Both the position numbers and the translations under genes were made by a program. This document shows positions 1 through 9,384 of a stretch of 64,000 nucleotides of DNA, in pieces (the first letter of the stretch is position 1; each line of letters opens with the position of its first letter). The stretch lies in contig NZ_JANBVS010000021.1 in the NCBI RefSeq assembly GCF_024586915.1, positions 1 to 64,000 on the forward strand. The letters are read 5' to 3'. The DNA is from Bradyrhizobium sp. SRS-191. Lineage in GTDB: Bacteria; Pseudomonadota; Alphaproteobacteria; Rhizobiales; Xanthobacteraceae. The notes beneath the pieces are model-generated. The model saw only the letters and a list, made by a program, of their open reading frames with translations, was not told the origin of the DNA and did not search any database.

Positions 1-591
1 GGATCTGTCCGGCTGTACCTGTGGTTCCTGCCCCGTGCATTTTTATCGCACGGGGGCCACGGGCCTCAGCCGAGGTCCGGCCTTCCCTGCGCCCTCTCGT
101 CGCCGAGAGGGACACCGTCGATGCATCACCCGGGCGCCAGGCGTCGCGGGACTGCGATCGCATATCCCGTGCTGTCCTGATGTCCGTACTGATCCGTTAC
201 GCCGCGCTCTTTGAAATGTGAATCAGCCGTTCCCCCATCATCGTCCCGGACAAGCCGCGACGCGCGACAGCGCGTTGCGGCGCCGATCCGGGACCCATAC
301 TCCGCAGCGCTGGCGATGAGCAAGAAAGCCGATAACCAGCGTGCCTCGAACCGCTGCCTGGGGGTATGGGTCCCGGCTCAAGGCCGGGACGACAGCGGAG
401 TTTGGAGCCGCCGTAGGGTGGGCAAAGCAGCCGTCCAAAGGACGGCAGCGTGCCCACCGTCGATCCGCTGACGCGGCGAGAATGGTGGGCACGGCGCGCG
501 CTGGAGCTGCGCATCACGCGGACGGCGTCGGTGCGCCTTTGCCCACCCTACGGATCAAGCGCGTGCCGCCTGCTCAGCGATGTCTGCGCTT
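1..591. repeat. Intergenic region made of three repeat elements
   Basis: No convincing gene is present in these 591 bases. Bases 1-155 are one copy of a hairpin-bearing repeat whose second copy lies inverted at 58105-58246; both share the terminal CCGGCCTTCCCTGCGC (77-92 here) and an internal GC stem. Bases about 236-400 carry the CGTCCCGG...CCGGGACCCATA palindromic motif also seen at 39197-39360. Bases 411-553 are bounded by CCGTAGGGTGGGCAAAG and its inverse, and match 60037-60128. These are direct sequence observations; mobility is not shown. Confidence 0.7.
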
Positions 592-1776
592 CTACTGCGC
601 GCCCGCCCACGCCGCGAGCACTGCGCGCTCCTCGCCGGTGATCTCGGTGATGTTGCCGGGCGGCATGGCGCTCGACCACGCTGCATTGCGCGCGATCAGC
701 CGTGCGTTGCGCTGGATGTTGTCGGCGGTGTCGAGCCGCACGCCTTTCGGCGCTGTGACGATGCCGTCCCACACCGGCTCGGCCGCGTGGCACATGCTGC
801 AGCGGGAGGTCACGATCTCCTCGACCTGCGCGAAGCTCGGCTGCGTCGCGGCCGCCGTCTTGGCGTCGCGGGGCCCGGCGGCGGACAACAACAGGATCGC
901 GATCATGCCCGCGGCGGCCACGCCCCACACCCACCACGGCGAGGGATGGCCCTTGTGACGCTCGTTGAAGAAATGCCGGATGACGGGGCCCAGCGCCAGC
1001 ACGATGGCGACGATCGCCCAATTGTAGCGGGTGCCGAACAGCAGCGGATAGTGATTGCTGATCATCAGCACCACGACCGGCAGGGTCAGATAGTTGTTGT
1101 GGACCGAGCGCTCCTTGCCGGCCTTGCCGAGCCTGGGATCCGGCGCTTGACCCGCGAGCAGCGCGGCCACGATCTTCTTCTGATTGGGAATGATCACCGC
1201 GAACACGTTGGCGACCATGATGGTGCCGATGATCGCGCCGATCTGGTTGAAGGCGCCGCGGCCGCTCAGCACATGGGTGAAGGCGTAGGTGAGGGCGACG
1301 AGAAAAATGTAGCCGCCGATGGCGAATGGCAGCTCGTGCCTCGCCAGTCCGCTGCGGCAGGCGCCTTCGTAGAGCAGCCAGGCGAGCGCCAGCGAGCCGA
1401 AGCTGAACAGGCCCGCCTGCAACGGCGTCAGGTCGAGAATGGACTTGTCGATCAGGAACAGATCGGCGTTGAGATAATACACCACGATCATCAGCACGAA
1501 GCCGGACAGCCAGGTGGTGTAGGCTTCCCATTTGAACCAGGTCAGCTCGCTCGGCATCTGCGCCGGCGCCACCAGATATTTGACGATGTGGTAGAAGCCG
1601 CCGCCATGCACCTGCCAGGCCTCGCCCATCACGCCCTTTGGCAGGCCCTCGCGCGGCTTCAGGCTGAGGTCGAGCGCGATGAAGTAGAACGAGCTGCCGA
1701 TCCACGCCACCGCCGCGATCACATGCAGCCAGCGGAAGATCAGGCTCAGCCATTCCGATATGATCGAAGCCAACAT
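592..1776 (-). CDS. puuD: Membrane-bound urate hydroxylase PuuD with C-terminal cytochrome c
   Basis: This 394-residue protein oxidises urate to 5-hydroxyisourate at the inner membrane and passes electrons to the respiratory chain instead of making hydrogen peroxide. Residues 1-300 contain about eight hydrophobic segments and the HVIAAVAWIGSSFYF start typical of the family. A soluble cytochrome c domain follows, with the heme motif CSMCH at 326-330 and a probable distal Met in SAMPPGN near 370. Length matches known PuuD proteins. The ATG at 1776 opens the conserved first helix. It lies beside a xanthine-dehydrogenase-type enzyme, which would supply urate. The genes after urate opening (hydroxyisourate hydrolase, allantoinase) are not in the window and may lie to the left. 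Confidence 0.93.
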   Translation of the reverse strand: MLASIISEWLSLIFRWLHVIAAVAWIGSSFYFIALDLSLKPREGLPKGVMGEAWQVHGGGFYHIVKYLVAPAQMPSELTWFKWEAYTTWLSGFVLMIVVYYLNADLFLIDKSILDLTPLQAGLFSFGSLALAWLLYEGACRSGLARHELPFAIGGYIFLVALTYAFTHVLSGRGAFNQIGAIIGTIMVANVFAVIIPNQKKIVAALLAGQAPDPRLGKAGKERSVHNNYLTLPVVVLMISNHYPLLFGTRYNWAIVAIVLALGPVIRHFFNERHKGHPSPWWVWGVAAAGMIAILLLSAAGPRDAKTAAATQPSFAQVEEIVTSRCSMCHAAEPVWDGIVTAPKGVRLDTADNIQRNARLIARNAAWSSAMPPGNITEITGEERAVLAAWAGAQ

Positions 1777-1975
1777 CGCGCGGTCATCTCCTTCAACAGG
1801 GCACGTCCGGCGACGCGCGCCTGCGTCTCATCTGTGGCATCGATCGCGCACGATTTCCAGCGCATCGCTGTGGCAGTCGGTGCACAACAGATTAGCTTCC
1901 ACGCACGCGCGACATGGTGGACTTCAGCGACCCGATTGCGTTCAATGCGATGGTCGGCAAAGCGAGACGAGCGCG

Positions 1976-2278
1976 ATGAAGAGATTGGCTGTGATCATGG
2001 TGGTCCTGGGACAGTTCGGCGCTGCATCTTCGGCGTGGGCGCAGACGGGGCCGAAGCCCAACTCGGCCAAGCGCGCCGATGCCTGCGCACCGATCGGCCG
2101 CACCGAGGACGGCAAGCTGGTCTATGCGATGAAGTGCGAGACCATTCCGAAGCCGGTCGCGCCCCCAACGCCACCGCAAGCCGCCGCTCAACCGGCACCG
2201 GAACCGGCGGCCGAGCCGGAGCCGGAGACCCAGCGCAGTGGCGTGTTCGGCTGGTCCTACGACCGTCGGCCCAAATAG
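1976..2278 (+). CDS. Small secreted proline/glutamate-rich protein
   Basis: This 100-residue protein has a clear Sec signal peptide (residues 1-22, MKRLAVIMVVLG core, cleavage after AWA). The short mature part has a Cys pair (residues 37 and 54) and then a Pro/Ala/Glu-rich tail with repeated PEP units before a basic end. The ATG at 1976 was chosen because it opens the signal peptide; the frame is open further upstream. No family is recognised. It is divergent from puuD and convergent with the molybdenum hydroxylase, so it is probably its own unit, and a periplasmic location is inferred. Confidence 0.7.
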   Translation: MKRLAVIMVVLGQFGAASSAWAQTGPKPNSAKRADACAPIGRTEDGKLVYAMKCETIPKPVAPPTPPQAAAQPAPEPAAEPEPETQRSGVFGWSYDRRPK

Positions 2279-2313
2279 GTGCGCGGCCATCTCCTGGCAC
2301 TCCCCTGAACGCG

Positions 2314-5028
2314 TCAATCGCCGAAGGTCTCCTGCAGTTGCGGAAACAGCCGGTCCGGCTTGAACGGCACGGCGGTGAAGCGGATGCCGGTGGCGGCGCG
2401 GATCGCGTTGCCGAGGGCGGCGGCGACAGGATTGTACGGGCTCTCGCTCATCGACTTCGCGCCGAGCGGGCCGATGCTGTCATGGGTCGCGGCGAACAGC
2501 ACTTCGGTGCGCGGCACGTCGGCGTAGGACGGCAAATGATAGTCGCGGAAGCGCGGGTTGACCACGCGCCCAGTGGCGTCGATGACGATCTCCTCATAGA
2601 GCGCTGCTCCCAGCGACTGCGCGACACCGCCCTCGATCTGGCCGCGGCACTGCATCGGATTGGCGACGCGGCCGGCATCCGCCGCCTGCACGCTCTTGAG
2701 AATCCTGACCACGCCGGTGTGCTTGTTCACGGCGACGCGAAAACCCTGGACGTTGAACGCAACCGAGCGCGGCGTGCCTTGCGAGTTGCCGGTCGCTGTC
2801 AGCCCGTCGCCGCCGAGGCTGGCGATGCTTGCGAAGGAGAGCCGCTGCGCCCCGCAACTGACGGCCTCGTCGGCGATCGCGCAGTCGGCCGGGTCAACCG
2901 TCCAGCGATCCGCTGCGAAGCGCTTGATGTTCTCCGCCATCGCTTCTGCCGCGGCCTGCGTCGCGCGTCCCGCCACGAAGGTGCCGGTCGAGCCATAGGC
3001 ACCGGTGTCGTGACCGCCATGCGCGGTGTCGGATTGACGGAGGCTGATACGATCGACGGTCGTGCCCAGCACGCTCGCCGCGATCTGGCGATGCACGGTG
3101 CTGGTGCCGTTGCCGAACTCGGCGGTGCCCACGGTGAGCGTGAAGCCGCCATCGTCGCGCAGGCTGATGCTGGCGTCGGCAAAGTGGCCGTCAGGCGGCA
3201 CGGTGTCGATCATGGTCAGTGCGATGCCATCGCCCGTGAGCCAATCGTCCGACAATTCCGGTGCCGGCGTGGCCTCGGCCATGGCGCGTTCGACCAGATC
3301 GAGGCACTGGTCGAGACCGTAGGAGCCGTACAACACGTCGCTATGGTCGGAGCCGGGCGGCGTCAGCATGGGATCGCCCGGCCTGACGATGTTGCGGCGG
3401 CGCATCTCGAATGGGTCGATGCCAAGCTTGAGCGCCAGCTCGTCGATCGCCGCCTCGACGGCGAAAGTGGTCTGCGGCAGGCCGTAGCCGCGATAGGCGC
3501 CGGCCGGCACCGTGTTGGTATAGACGGCGACGCCGTCGACCTTCTTGTTCGGGCAGTTGTAGACCGAGATCGACTCGCTGCAGGCGTGAAACAGCACGGG
3601 CCCGGCGTGATTGCCGTAAGCGCCGGTGTTGGAGAGCACGTCGAGCTGCAGCGCGGTCAGCCTGCCATCCTTGTCGGCACCGGCCCTGACCGTGACGCGC
3701 ATCGGATGCCGAGTCGAGGTCGCGATGAACTGCTCTTCCCTGGTGAACTCGAGCTTGACGGGACGGCCCGTCTTCAAGGCCGCGAGCGCCAGGATGTCCT
3801 CGACGAACATTTCCTGCTTGCCGCCGAAGCCGCCGCCGACACGCGCACAGAACACGCGGACCTTGTCGGGCGCAAGATCGAAGATCTCGCACAGGGCCCG
3901 ACGCGTCAGGAACGGCACCTGCGTGCTGGTGCGGACGGTGAGCATGCCGCCATCGTCGAGCCAGGCGAGACCGCCGTGGGTCTCCAGCGCAGCATGCTGG
4001 ACGCGCTGCGTCGTGAAGGTGCCTTCGTAGGTCGCAGCGGACGACGCGAGCGCGGCCGCGACATCGCCGAATTCGCCATGGGTCTCGGCGGCGATGTTGC
4101 GGCTGACATCGGCGATGCGATGCTCGCTGCCATGGCCGGCGTGGATGACCGGCGCGCCCGGCGCGATGGCCGCTTCGGGATCGATCACGGCGGGCAGAAT
4201 CTCGTAGTCGACGACAAGCCGCCTGCACCCTTCCTCGGCGGCGGCCTCGGACTCCGCGACCACGGCCGCGACCTTCTGGCCGATGAAGCGGACGGTGTCG
4301 TCGAGCACGCGGGTGTCGGCCGGATCCATCCAGGCCTGTTCGTGCCGCGCCGTCGAGAACAGCATGCCCGGCGCGTCCTCATGCGTCAGCACCGCATGCA
4401 CGCCCGGCACCGCGAGCGCTTGAGCCTTGTCGATGCCGACGATGCGCGCATGCGCATGCGGCGAGCGCACGAGCTTGATGTGCAGCAGGCCCTCGACCGC
4501 GGTGTCGAAGGTGTAGCGCGCCTGGCCGCGCACCACGTCGGGGCCGGTGGGAGCCGGCAGGCTGCGGCCGAAGGCCTCGCCGGCCGCGACCTCCTCGACA
4601 TGTGCGCGGCCGAGCAGCGCGTCCTCGATCGCGCGATAGCCGGTGCAGCGGCACAGATTGCCCTTGAGCGCCGCGTCGAGATCCTTCTTCTGCGCCTGGT
4701 TGAGCGAAGCGCAGGTCACGATCATGCCCGCGGTGCAGAAGCCGCACTGAAACGCCTGCGCATCCAGGAACGCCTGCTGCATCGGATGCAGGCCATCCTC
4801 GGTGGCGAGACCTTCGACCGTGGTGACCGCCTTGCCGTCGGCGCGGAACGCGGGGATCAGGCAAGAATGCACCGGCTCGCCGTCGAGCAGCACGGTGCAG
4901 GCGCCGCAATCGCCGGCGTCGCAGCCTTTCTTCACGCCGAAATGCCCGGTGTCGCGGAGGAATGTGCGCAGGCACTGTCCCGGGCGCGGCGCAGCCTCGA
5001 TTGTCTTGCCGTCGACGATCAAGCTCAT
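2314..5028 (-). CDS. Xanthine dehydrogenase-type molybdenum hydroxylase, fused 2Fe-2S and Moco subunits
   Basis: This 904-residue protein joins the two-cluster iron-sulfur domain and the molybdopterin domain of the xanthine oxidase family. Cys 36, 41, 44 and 56 form the plant-ferredoxin-type cluster, and Cys 95, 98, 126 and 128 the second cluster. The Moco domain runs from about 165 to the end and has GGGFGGKQE, an AYRGYG motif and the catalytic Glu in SMSESPYNP near the C-terminus. The ATG at 5028 begins the ferredoxin fold and overlaps the upstream FAD gene by ATGA. Together they would form a hydroxylase that passes electrons from Mo through the clusters to FAD. Xanthine or hypoxanthine is inferred as substrate from puuD and 8-oxoguanine deaminase next door; another purine or N-heterocycle is possible. 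Confidence 0.88.
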   Translation of the reverse strand: MSLIVDGKTIEAAPRPGQCLRTFLRDTGHFGVKKGCDAGDCGACTVLLDGEPVHSCLIPAFRADGKAVTTVEGLATEDGLHPMQQAFLDAQAFQCGFCTAGMIVTCASLNQAQKKDLDAALKGNLCRCTGYRAIEDALLGRAHVEEVAAGEAFGRSLPAPTGPDVVRGQARYTFDTAVEGLLHIKLVRSPHAHARIVGIDKAQALAVPGVHAVLTHEDAPGMLFSTARHEQAWMDPADTRVLDDTVRFIGQKVAAVVAESEAAAEEGCRRLVVDYEILPAVIDPEAAIAPGAPVIHAGHGSEHRIADVSRNIAAETHGEFGDVAAALASSAATYEGTFTTQRVQHAALETHGGLAWLDDGGMLTVRTSTQVPFLTRRALCEIFDLAPDKVRVFCARVGGGFGGKQEMFVEDILALAALKTGRPVKLEFTREEQFIATSTRHPMRVTVRAGADKDGRLTALQLDVLSNTGAYGNHAGPVLFHACSESISVYNCPNKKVDGVAVYTNTVPAGAYRGYGLPQTTFAVEAAIDELALKLGIDPFEMRRRNIVRPGDPMLTPPGSDHSDVLYGSYGLDQCLDLVERAMAEATPAPELSDDWLTGDGIALTMIDTVPPDGHFADASISLRDDGGFTLTVGTAEFGNGTSTVHRQIAASVLGTTVDRISLRQSDTAHGGHDTGAYGSTGTFVAGRATQAAAEAMAENIKRFAADRWTVDPADCAIADEAVSCGAQRLSFASIASLGGDGLTATGNSQGTPRSVAFNVQGFRVAVNKHTGVVRILKSVQAADAGRVANPMQCRGQIEGGVAQSLGAALYEEIVIDATGRVVNPRFRDYHLPSYADVPRTEVLFAATHDSIGPLGAKSMSESPYNPVAAALGNAIRAATGIRFTAVPFKPDRLFPQLQETFGD

Positions 5029-5852
5029 GGCCGCACGCCGCCTGCGAGCTCGGCGCGGATCTCCTCGGCGAGCCGCAGCGTCATCGCCTTTCGCCACGCC
5101 GGCTTGCCGTGGACATCGTCATGATAGAGCGCATCGGGAATCTCGCTGAGAATGCTTCCGCGCAGCGCGGCTTCGTCGGGCATGGCGCCGAAGTGGAGCT
5201 GCAGCGGCTTGACGGTCGAGCCGGTTACGGTGAGCATCAGGTCGCCGTCCCGCCCCAGCGTGCCGATCAGCAGCGCGCCGGAACGGCCGACCGGGCTCAG
5301 CGCGATCTGGCGGAACGCGGTCCGTCGCCTGAGCGCGGTCAAGGGAATGTCGATCTGGCGCAGCAGGTCGCCGGGCGCGAGCACGTTGCTGTTGTTGCCC
5401 GTGACGAAGTCCACGACCGCAATGCGCTGCTCGCTGCCGTCGGTCTTCCAGATCGTGCAGACCCCTTCGAGCGCGGCGAGCAGCGAGATCATCGGTCCGG
5501 CCGGCAGCGACATGCAGAGATTGCCGCCGACGGTCGCCGTCTTCCAGATCTTGAAAGAGGCCAGGAACGCCCGGCAGCATTGGTCGATCAGCGGCGCGGC
5601 GATCCAGTCGGCCGGGCAGGGCAGCGCGTCGAGCTCGGCGACGCTGCAGGTCGCGGCGATGCTCAGCCCGTCCTCGCTGATGGCGAGCGCCGGCCAGGCG
5701 AGATCGCCGAGATCGATCAGCCGCGACAGCTGCGCCTGTGGTTCCGAGAACAGCCAGGTGCCGCCGGCCAGCCAGGCATCGCCTGCCTTCCAGGCGGGCA
5801 GCTCGGCCCGTGTTCGCGGGCGCACTACCTCGGTGATGGTGTTCAGGTCCAT
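5025..5852 (-). CDS. FAD-binding subunit of the molybdenum hydroxylase
   Basis: This 275-residue protein is the separate flavin subunit (FAD_binding_5 plus CO dehydrogenase flavoprotein C-terminal domain). The N-terminal part carries WLAGGTWLF, the family's FAD pyrophosphate loop, and the middle has TVGGNLCMSLPAGPM, the second flavin-binding motif. It is first in a two-gene unit: its TGA overlaps the ATG of the fused Fe-S/Moco gene by four bases. It should accept electrons from the 2Fe-2S centres and reduce NAD or another carrier. The 140-base divergent gap to the 8-oxoguanine deaminase gene probably holds both promoters. Confidence 0.9.
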   Translation of the reverse strand: MDLNTITEVVRPRTRAELPAWKAGDAWLAGGTWLFSEPQAQLSRLIDLGDLAWPALAISEDGLSIAATCSVAELDALPCPADWIAAPLIDQCCRAFLASFKIWKTATVGGNLCMSLPAGPMISLLAALEGVCTIWKTDGSEQRIAVVDFVTGNNSNVLAPGDLLRQIDIPLTALRRRTAFRQIALSPVGRSGALLIGTLGRDGDLMLTVTGSTVKPLQLHFGAMPDEAALRGSILSEIPDALYHDDVHGKPAWRKAMTLRLAEEIRAELAGGVRP

Positions 5853-5992
5853 GGTGACGCAAGCTCATTCGCGCAGCGGATCGCGGGGCAAATCCTTGCA
5901 AGACCGACGCCAACTGGCAATAGCATGACGCTGGCCCTGCGCTTGCAGGCCAGCCCGCGAGACGACCGCGCAATCAGCGAGACGAGGCAGCC

Positions 5993-7339
5993 ATGAGCAC
6001 CATGCCGATCTGGATCAAGGACCCGCTTGCCATCCTGGCGGAGGACGCCGCACGAGGCGTCGTCGTCAAGGACGGCCGCATCGTCGAGCTGGTGGCTGCC
6101 GGGAAGGAGCCTGCAACCGAAGGCGCCGTCGCGTTCGACGCGAGCGTGCATGTCGTGATCCCCGGGCTGATCAACACCCACCATCACTTCTATCAGACGC
6201 TGACGCGGGCGCTCCCGGCCGCGATGGACCGCGAGCTGTTCCCCTGGCTGAAGGCGCTGTACCCGGTCTGGGCGAAGCTGACGCCGGAGTCGCTGGACGC
6301 AGCGGTCACGCTGGCAATGTCCGAGCTGATGCTGTCGGGCTGCACCACGACGACGGACCATCATTACGTGTTTCCCGCCGGTCTTGAGGACGCCGTCGGC
6401 ATCGAGGTCGCCGCCGCCAAGCGGCTCGGCATCCGCGTGCTGCTGACGCGCGGCTCGATGAACCTGTCGGAGCGCGACGGCGGCCTGCCGCCGGATAGCG
6501 TGGTACAGGACGAGGATACGATCCTCGCCGACAGCGAGCGCGTCGTCGCGACCCATCACGAGCGCGGACCAGACGCGATGGTGCAGATCGCGCTGGCGCC
6601 GTGCTCGCCGTTCTCGGTCACGGGCTCCTTGATGCAGAAGACGGCTGCGCTTGCCGACAAGCTCGATGTCCGCCTGCACACGCATCTCGCGGAGACCGAG
6701 GACGAGAACCGCTTCTGCGAGGCGATGTTCGGCTGCCGTCCGCTCGATTATCTCGAGAAGAACGGTTGGCTCGGCCCGCGCACCTGGCTGGCGCACGGCA
6801 TCTTCTTCAATGCCGACGAGATGAAGCGGCTGGGCAAGGCGAAGACCACGATCAGCCATTGCGCCTGCTCCAACCAGCTGCTCGCCTCCGGCTGCTGCCC
6901 GGTGTGCGAGATGGAGGAGGCCGGCGTCGGCATCGGGATCGGTGTCGACGGCTCGGCCTCGAACGACGGCTCCAATCTGATGCAGGAGGTGCGTGCCGCC
7001 TTCCTGCTGCAGCGGGCGCGCTACGGTGTCAGCCGCATCAGCCACAAGGACGCGCTGCGTTGGGCGACGAAGGGTTCGGCGGCCTGCGTGGGACGGCCCG
7101 AACTCGGCGAGATTGCGGTTGGGAAGGCGGCGGATCTGGCGCTGTTCAAGCTCGACGAGCTGCGCTTCTCAGGCGCTGGCGATCCGATCGCGGCGCTGGT
7201 CTTGTGCGGCGCGCATCGGGCCGATCGCGTCATGGTCGGCGGCCGTTGGACAGTCGTCGACGGCGCCATTCCGGGGCTCGATGTCGCCGGCCTGATCGGC
7301 CGGCACAGCGCGGCCGCTCGTCGGATGCAGGCGGGGTGA
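5993..7339 (+). CDS. 8-oxoguanine deaminase (amidohydrolase family)
   Basis: This 448-residue metal-dependent hydrolase should deaminate 8-oxoguanine (and possibly related purines or triazines) to urate in the cytoplasm. The amidohydrolase signature HHH at 63-65 (NTHHHFYQT) supplies the first metal ligands. THLAETEDE gives the next, then AHG, and VDGSASND the catalytic Asp. The segment NTHHHFYQTLTR followed by ELFPWLKALYPVW is characteristic of the 8-oxoguanine deaminase and hydroxyatrazine hydrolase group. ATG 5993 follows a GAGACGAGG ribosome site. It is divergent from the xanthine dehydrogenase pair. Because 8-oxoguanine deamination yields urate, the product feeds puuD directly. An ammeline/atrazine-type hydrolase is the main alternative. 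Confidence 0.85.
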   Translation: MSTMPIWIKDPLAILAEDAARGVVVKDGRIVELVAAGKEPATEGAVAFDASVHVVIPGLINTHHHFYQTLTRALPAAMDRELFPWLKALYPVWAKLTPESLDAAVTLAMSELMLSGCTTTTDHHYVFPAGLEDAVGIEVAAAKRLGIRVLLTRGSMNLSERDGGLPPDSVVQDEDTILADSERVVATHHERGPDAMVQIALAPCSPFSVTGSLMQKTAALADKLDVRLHTHLAETEDENRFCEAMFGCRPLDYLEKNGWLGPRTWLAHGIFFNADEMKRLGKAKTTISHCACSNQLLASGCCPVCEMEEAGVGIGIGVDGSASNDGSNLMQEVRAAFLLQRARYGVSRISHKDALRWATKGSAACVGRPELGEIAVGKAADLALFKLDELRFSGAGDPIAALVLCGAHRADRVMVGGRWTVVDGAIPGLDVAGLIGRHSAAARRMQAG

Positions 7340-7348
7340 ATGCGATCG

Positions 7349-8326
7349 TCAGGCCGGTTGCGTGTCCAGGAGGCGTTCGGCGTAGTGGCAGGCGACGAGA
7401 CGGCCATCGATCGGACGCAGCGGCGGGCGCTGCGCCCGGCAGAGATCCGTCACATGCGGGCAGCGGGTGGAAAACACGCAGCCGGCGGGCGGGGCGAGCG
7501 GCGAGGGCAGTTCGCCCTTGGGCACGATCCGCTGACGCTTGCGGCCGAGGCCCGGCGTGGCGTCGACCAGGGCCTGCGTATACGGATGCAGCGGCCGGGC
7601 GAAAATGCGCTGCTTCGGCCCGTGCTCCATCACCAGCCCGAGATACATGATCAGCACGTCGTCGGCGATGTGCCTGACCACGCCGAGGTCGTGCGAGATG
7701 AAGAGATAAGCAAGTCCCAACTCGCGCTGCAAATCGGCCAGCAAATTGAGCACCTGCGCCTGGACCGACATGTCGAGCGCCGAGACCGGCTCGTCGGCCA
7801 CGACGAGCTTCGGCCGCAGCATCAGGGCGCGGGCGATCGCGATGCGCTGGCGCTGGCCGCCGGAGAACATGTGCGGGTAGCGGCCGAGATGCTCCGGACG
7901 CAGTCCGACCTTGGCCATCATGTCGAGCGCCTGCGCGCGCCGCTCCTGCTTCGACAGGCTGGTATTGATGACCAGCGGCTCCTCGAGGATGGCGCCGACG
8001 CGCTTGCGCGGGTTGAGCGAGCCATAGGGATTCTGGAACACGATCTGCACGGTCCGCCGCAACGTCCTGGCGGCGCCGGCCGGAGGATGGACGGCGTCGA
8101 GCCCATCGAGCGTGAGCGTGCCGGCATCCGGCGTCTCGATGAGCGTGACGAGTCGCGCGAGAGTCGATTTGCCGCAACCGGACTCGCCGACCACGGCCAG
8201 CGTCTTGCCGGCATCGATGGCAAAGGACACGCCGCCAACGGCGTGCAGATGCGCGGGGCTACGGAACAGGCCCTGCTTGACCTCGTAGCTGCGCTTGAGA
8301 TCATGGGCGGTGACGAGCGCCGTCAT
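7349..8326 (-). CDS. Dipeptide/oligopeptide-type ABC transporter ATPase (DppF-like)
   Basis: This 325-residue nucleotide-binding protein has Walker A GESGCGKST, signature FSGGQRQR, Walker B LVVADEP and the C-terminal oligopeptide extension with the paired-cysteine motif CVFSTRCPHVTDLC. It is the last gene of the unit and overlaps the preceding ATPase by ATGA. It would energise the two permeases upstream. In this family the two ATPases form a heterodimer. The substrate is not visible from sequence. Its end faces the 8-oxoguanine deaminase gene with only nine bases between. Confidence 0.92.
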   Translation of the reverse strand: MTALVTAHDLKRSYEVKQGLFRSPAHLHAVGGVSFAIDAGKTLAVVGESGCGKSTLARLVTLIETPDAGTLTLDGLDAVHPPAGAARTLRRTVQIVFQNPYGSLNPRKRVGAILEEPLVINTSLSKQERRAQALDMMAKVGLRPEHLGRYPHMFSGGQRQRIAIARALMLRPKLVVADEPVSALDMSVQAQVLNLLADLQRELGLAYLFISHDLGVVRHIADDVLIMYLGLVMEHGPKQRIFARPLHPYTQALVDATPGLGRKRQRIVPKGELPSPLAPPAGCVFSTRCPHVTDLCRAQRPPLRPIDGRLVACHYAERLLDTQPA

Positions 8327-9357
8327 GGCACGGCCTCGCCGGCAGGATTTGTCACGCCGGCACCGCGGCGATCGGCCGCGAGCCGCGCCTCCCTCGTTGG
8401 ATCACCGAGCGGATAATGACAGCGCACCAGGCCATCATCCCACGGGCGCAGTTCGGGACGCACCGAATCAGTCAGCGGCGTCGCATAGGCGCAACGGGGG
8501 CTGAACAGGCAGCCGCGCGGTCGATCGTAGGCGCCGGGCACGACGCCCGGGATGGTGGCGAGCCGTCCGCCGTCGCTGGCTTCCGGCCGCGCCGCCAGCA
8601 AGGCGGCCGTATATGGATGCTGCGGCGAGGCGAACAGGCTCGCGGTCGGGCGCTGCTCCATAATCTGCCCGGCATACATCACGGCGACGCGCTCCGTCGT
8701 GTCCGAGACCACGCCCATGTTGTGGGTGATGAGAATGAGCGCCATGCCGCGATCGCGCTGCAGCGACAGCAGAAGATCGAGGATCTGGGCCTGGATGGTG
8801 ACGTCGAGCGCCGTCGTCGGCTCGTCGGCGATCAGGAGCTTTGGATTGCAGGCGATCGCCATTGCGATCATGACGCGCTGGTTCATGCCGCCCGAGAGCT
8901 GATGCGGATAGGCCGACAGCCTGCTCTCGGCGGCGGGAATGCCGACCTGCTCCAGGAGTTCGATCACCCGCCGCCGCGCCGCCTTGCGGTCCATGCTCTC
9001 ATGAATGCGCAGCGTCTCGGCGAGCTGATAGCCGATCGTGAAGGACGGATTGAGCGAGGTCGTCGGCTCCTGGAAGATCATCGCGACATCCTTGCCGGTG
9101 AGCGCGCGCCGCTCGCGGCCGGACAGAGCCTGCAGATCCCGTCCCTCGAACATCAATTTGTCGGCCTGGACCTGGCCGGGATAGGGCACCAGTCCCATCA
9201 GCGCGAGCATGCCGACGCTCTTGCCGGATCCGGACTCGCCGACGATCCCCAGCACCTCGCCCTTGTCGAGCGTGATGCTGACGCCATCAACGGCGCGGAC
9301 CATGCCGTTGCGCGATGGAAATGCGACCGACAGATTTTCGATCTCGAGAAGCGGCAT
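8323..9357 (-). CDS. Dipeptide/oligopeptide-type ABC transporter ATPase (DppD-like)
   Basis: This 344-residue ATPase has Walker A GESGSGKSV, a Q-loop in FQEPTTSLNP, signature LSGGMNQR, Walker B LLIADEP and the C-terminal extension ending with CLFSPRCAYA. It is the partner of the DppF-like protein, whose start it overlaps, and lies 27 bases after the second permease. The four-gene order B-C-D-F is the standard dpp arrangement. Confidence 0.92.
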   Translation of the reverse strand: MPLLEIENLSVAFPSRNGMVRAVDGVSITLDKGEVLGIVGESGSGKSVGMLALMGLVPYPGQVQADKLMFEGRDLQALSGRERRALTGKDVAMIFQEPTTSLNPSFTIGYQLAETLRIHESMDRKAARRRVIELLEQVGIPAAESRLSAYPHQLSGGMNQRVMIAMAIACNPKLLIADEPTTALDVTIQAQILDLLLSLQRDRGMALILITHNMGVVSDTTERVAVMYAGQIMEQRPTASLFASPQHPYTAALLAARPEASDGGRLATIPGVVPGAYDRPRGCLFSPRCAYATPLTDSVRPELRPWDDGLVRCHYPLGDPTREARLAADRRGAGVTNPAGEAVP

Positions 9358-9384
9358 CGGATCGCCTTCACTCTCCAGCAGGCA

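Noticed and set aside
580..5124. A 1514-codon open frame on the plus strand opposite the puuD-xanthine dehydrogenase genes
   Set aside because: It is antisense to well-supported genes, translates to Arg/His/Gly-rich sequence without domains, and arises from GC-rich codon use.
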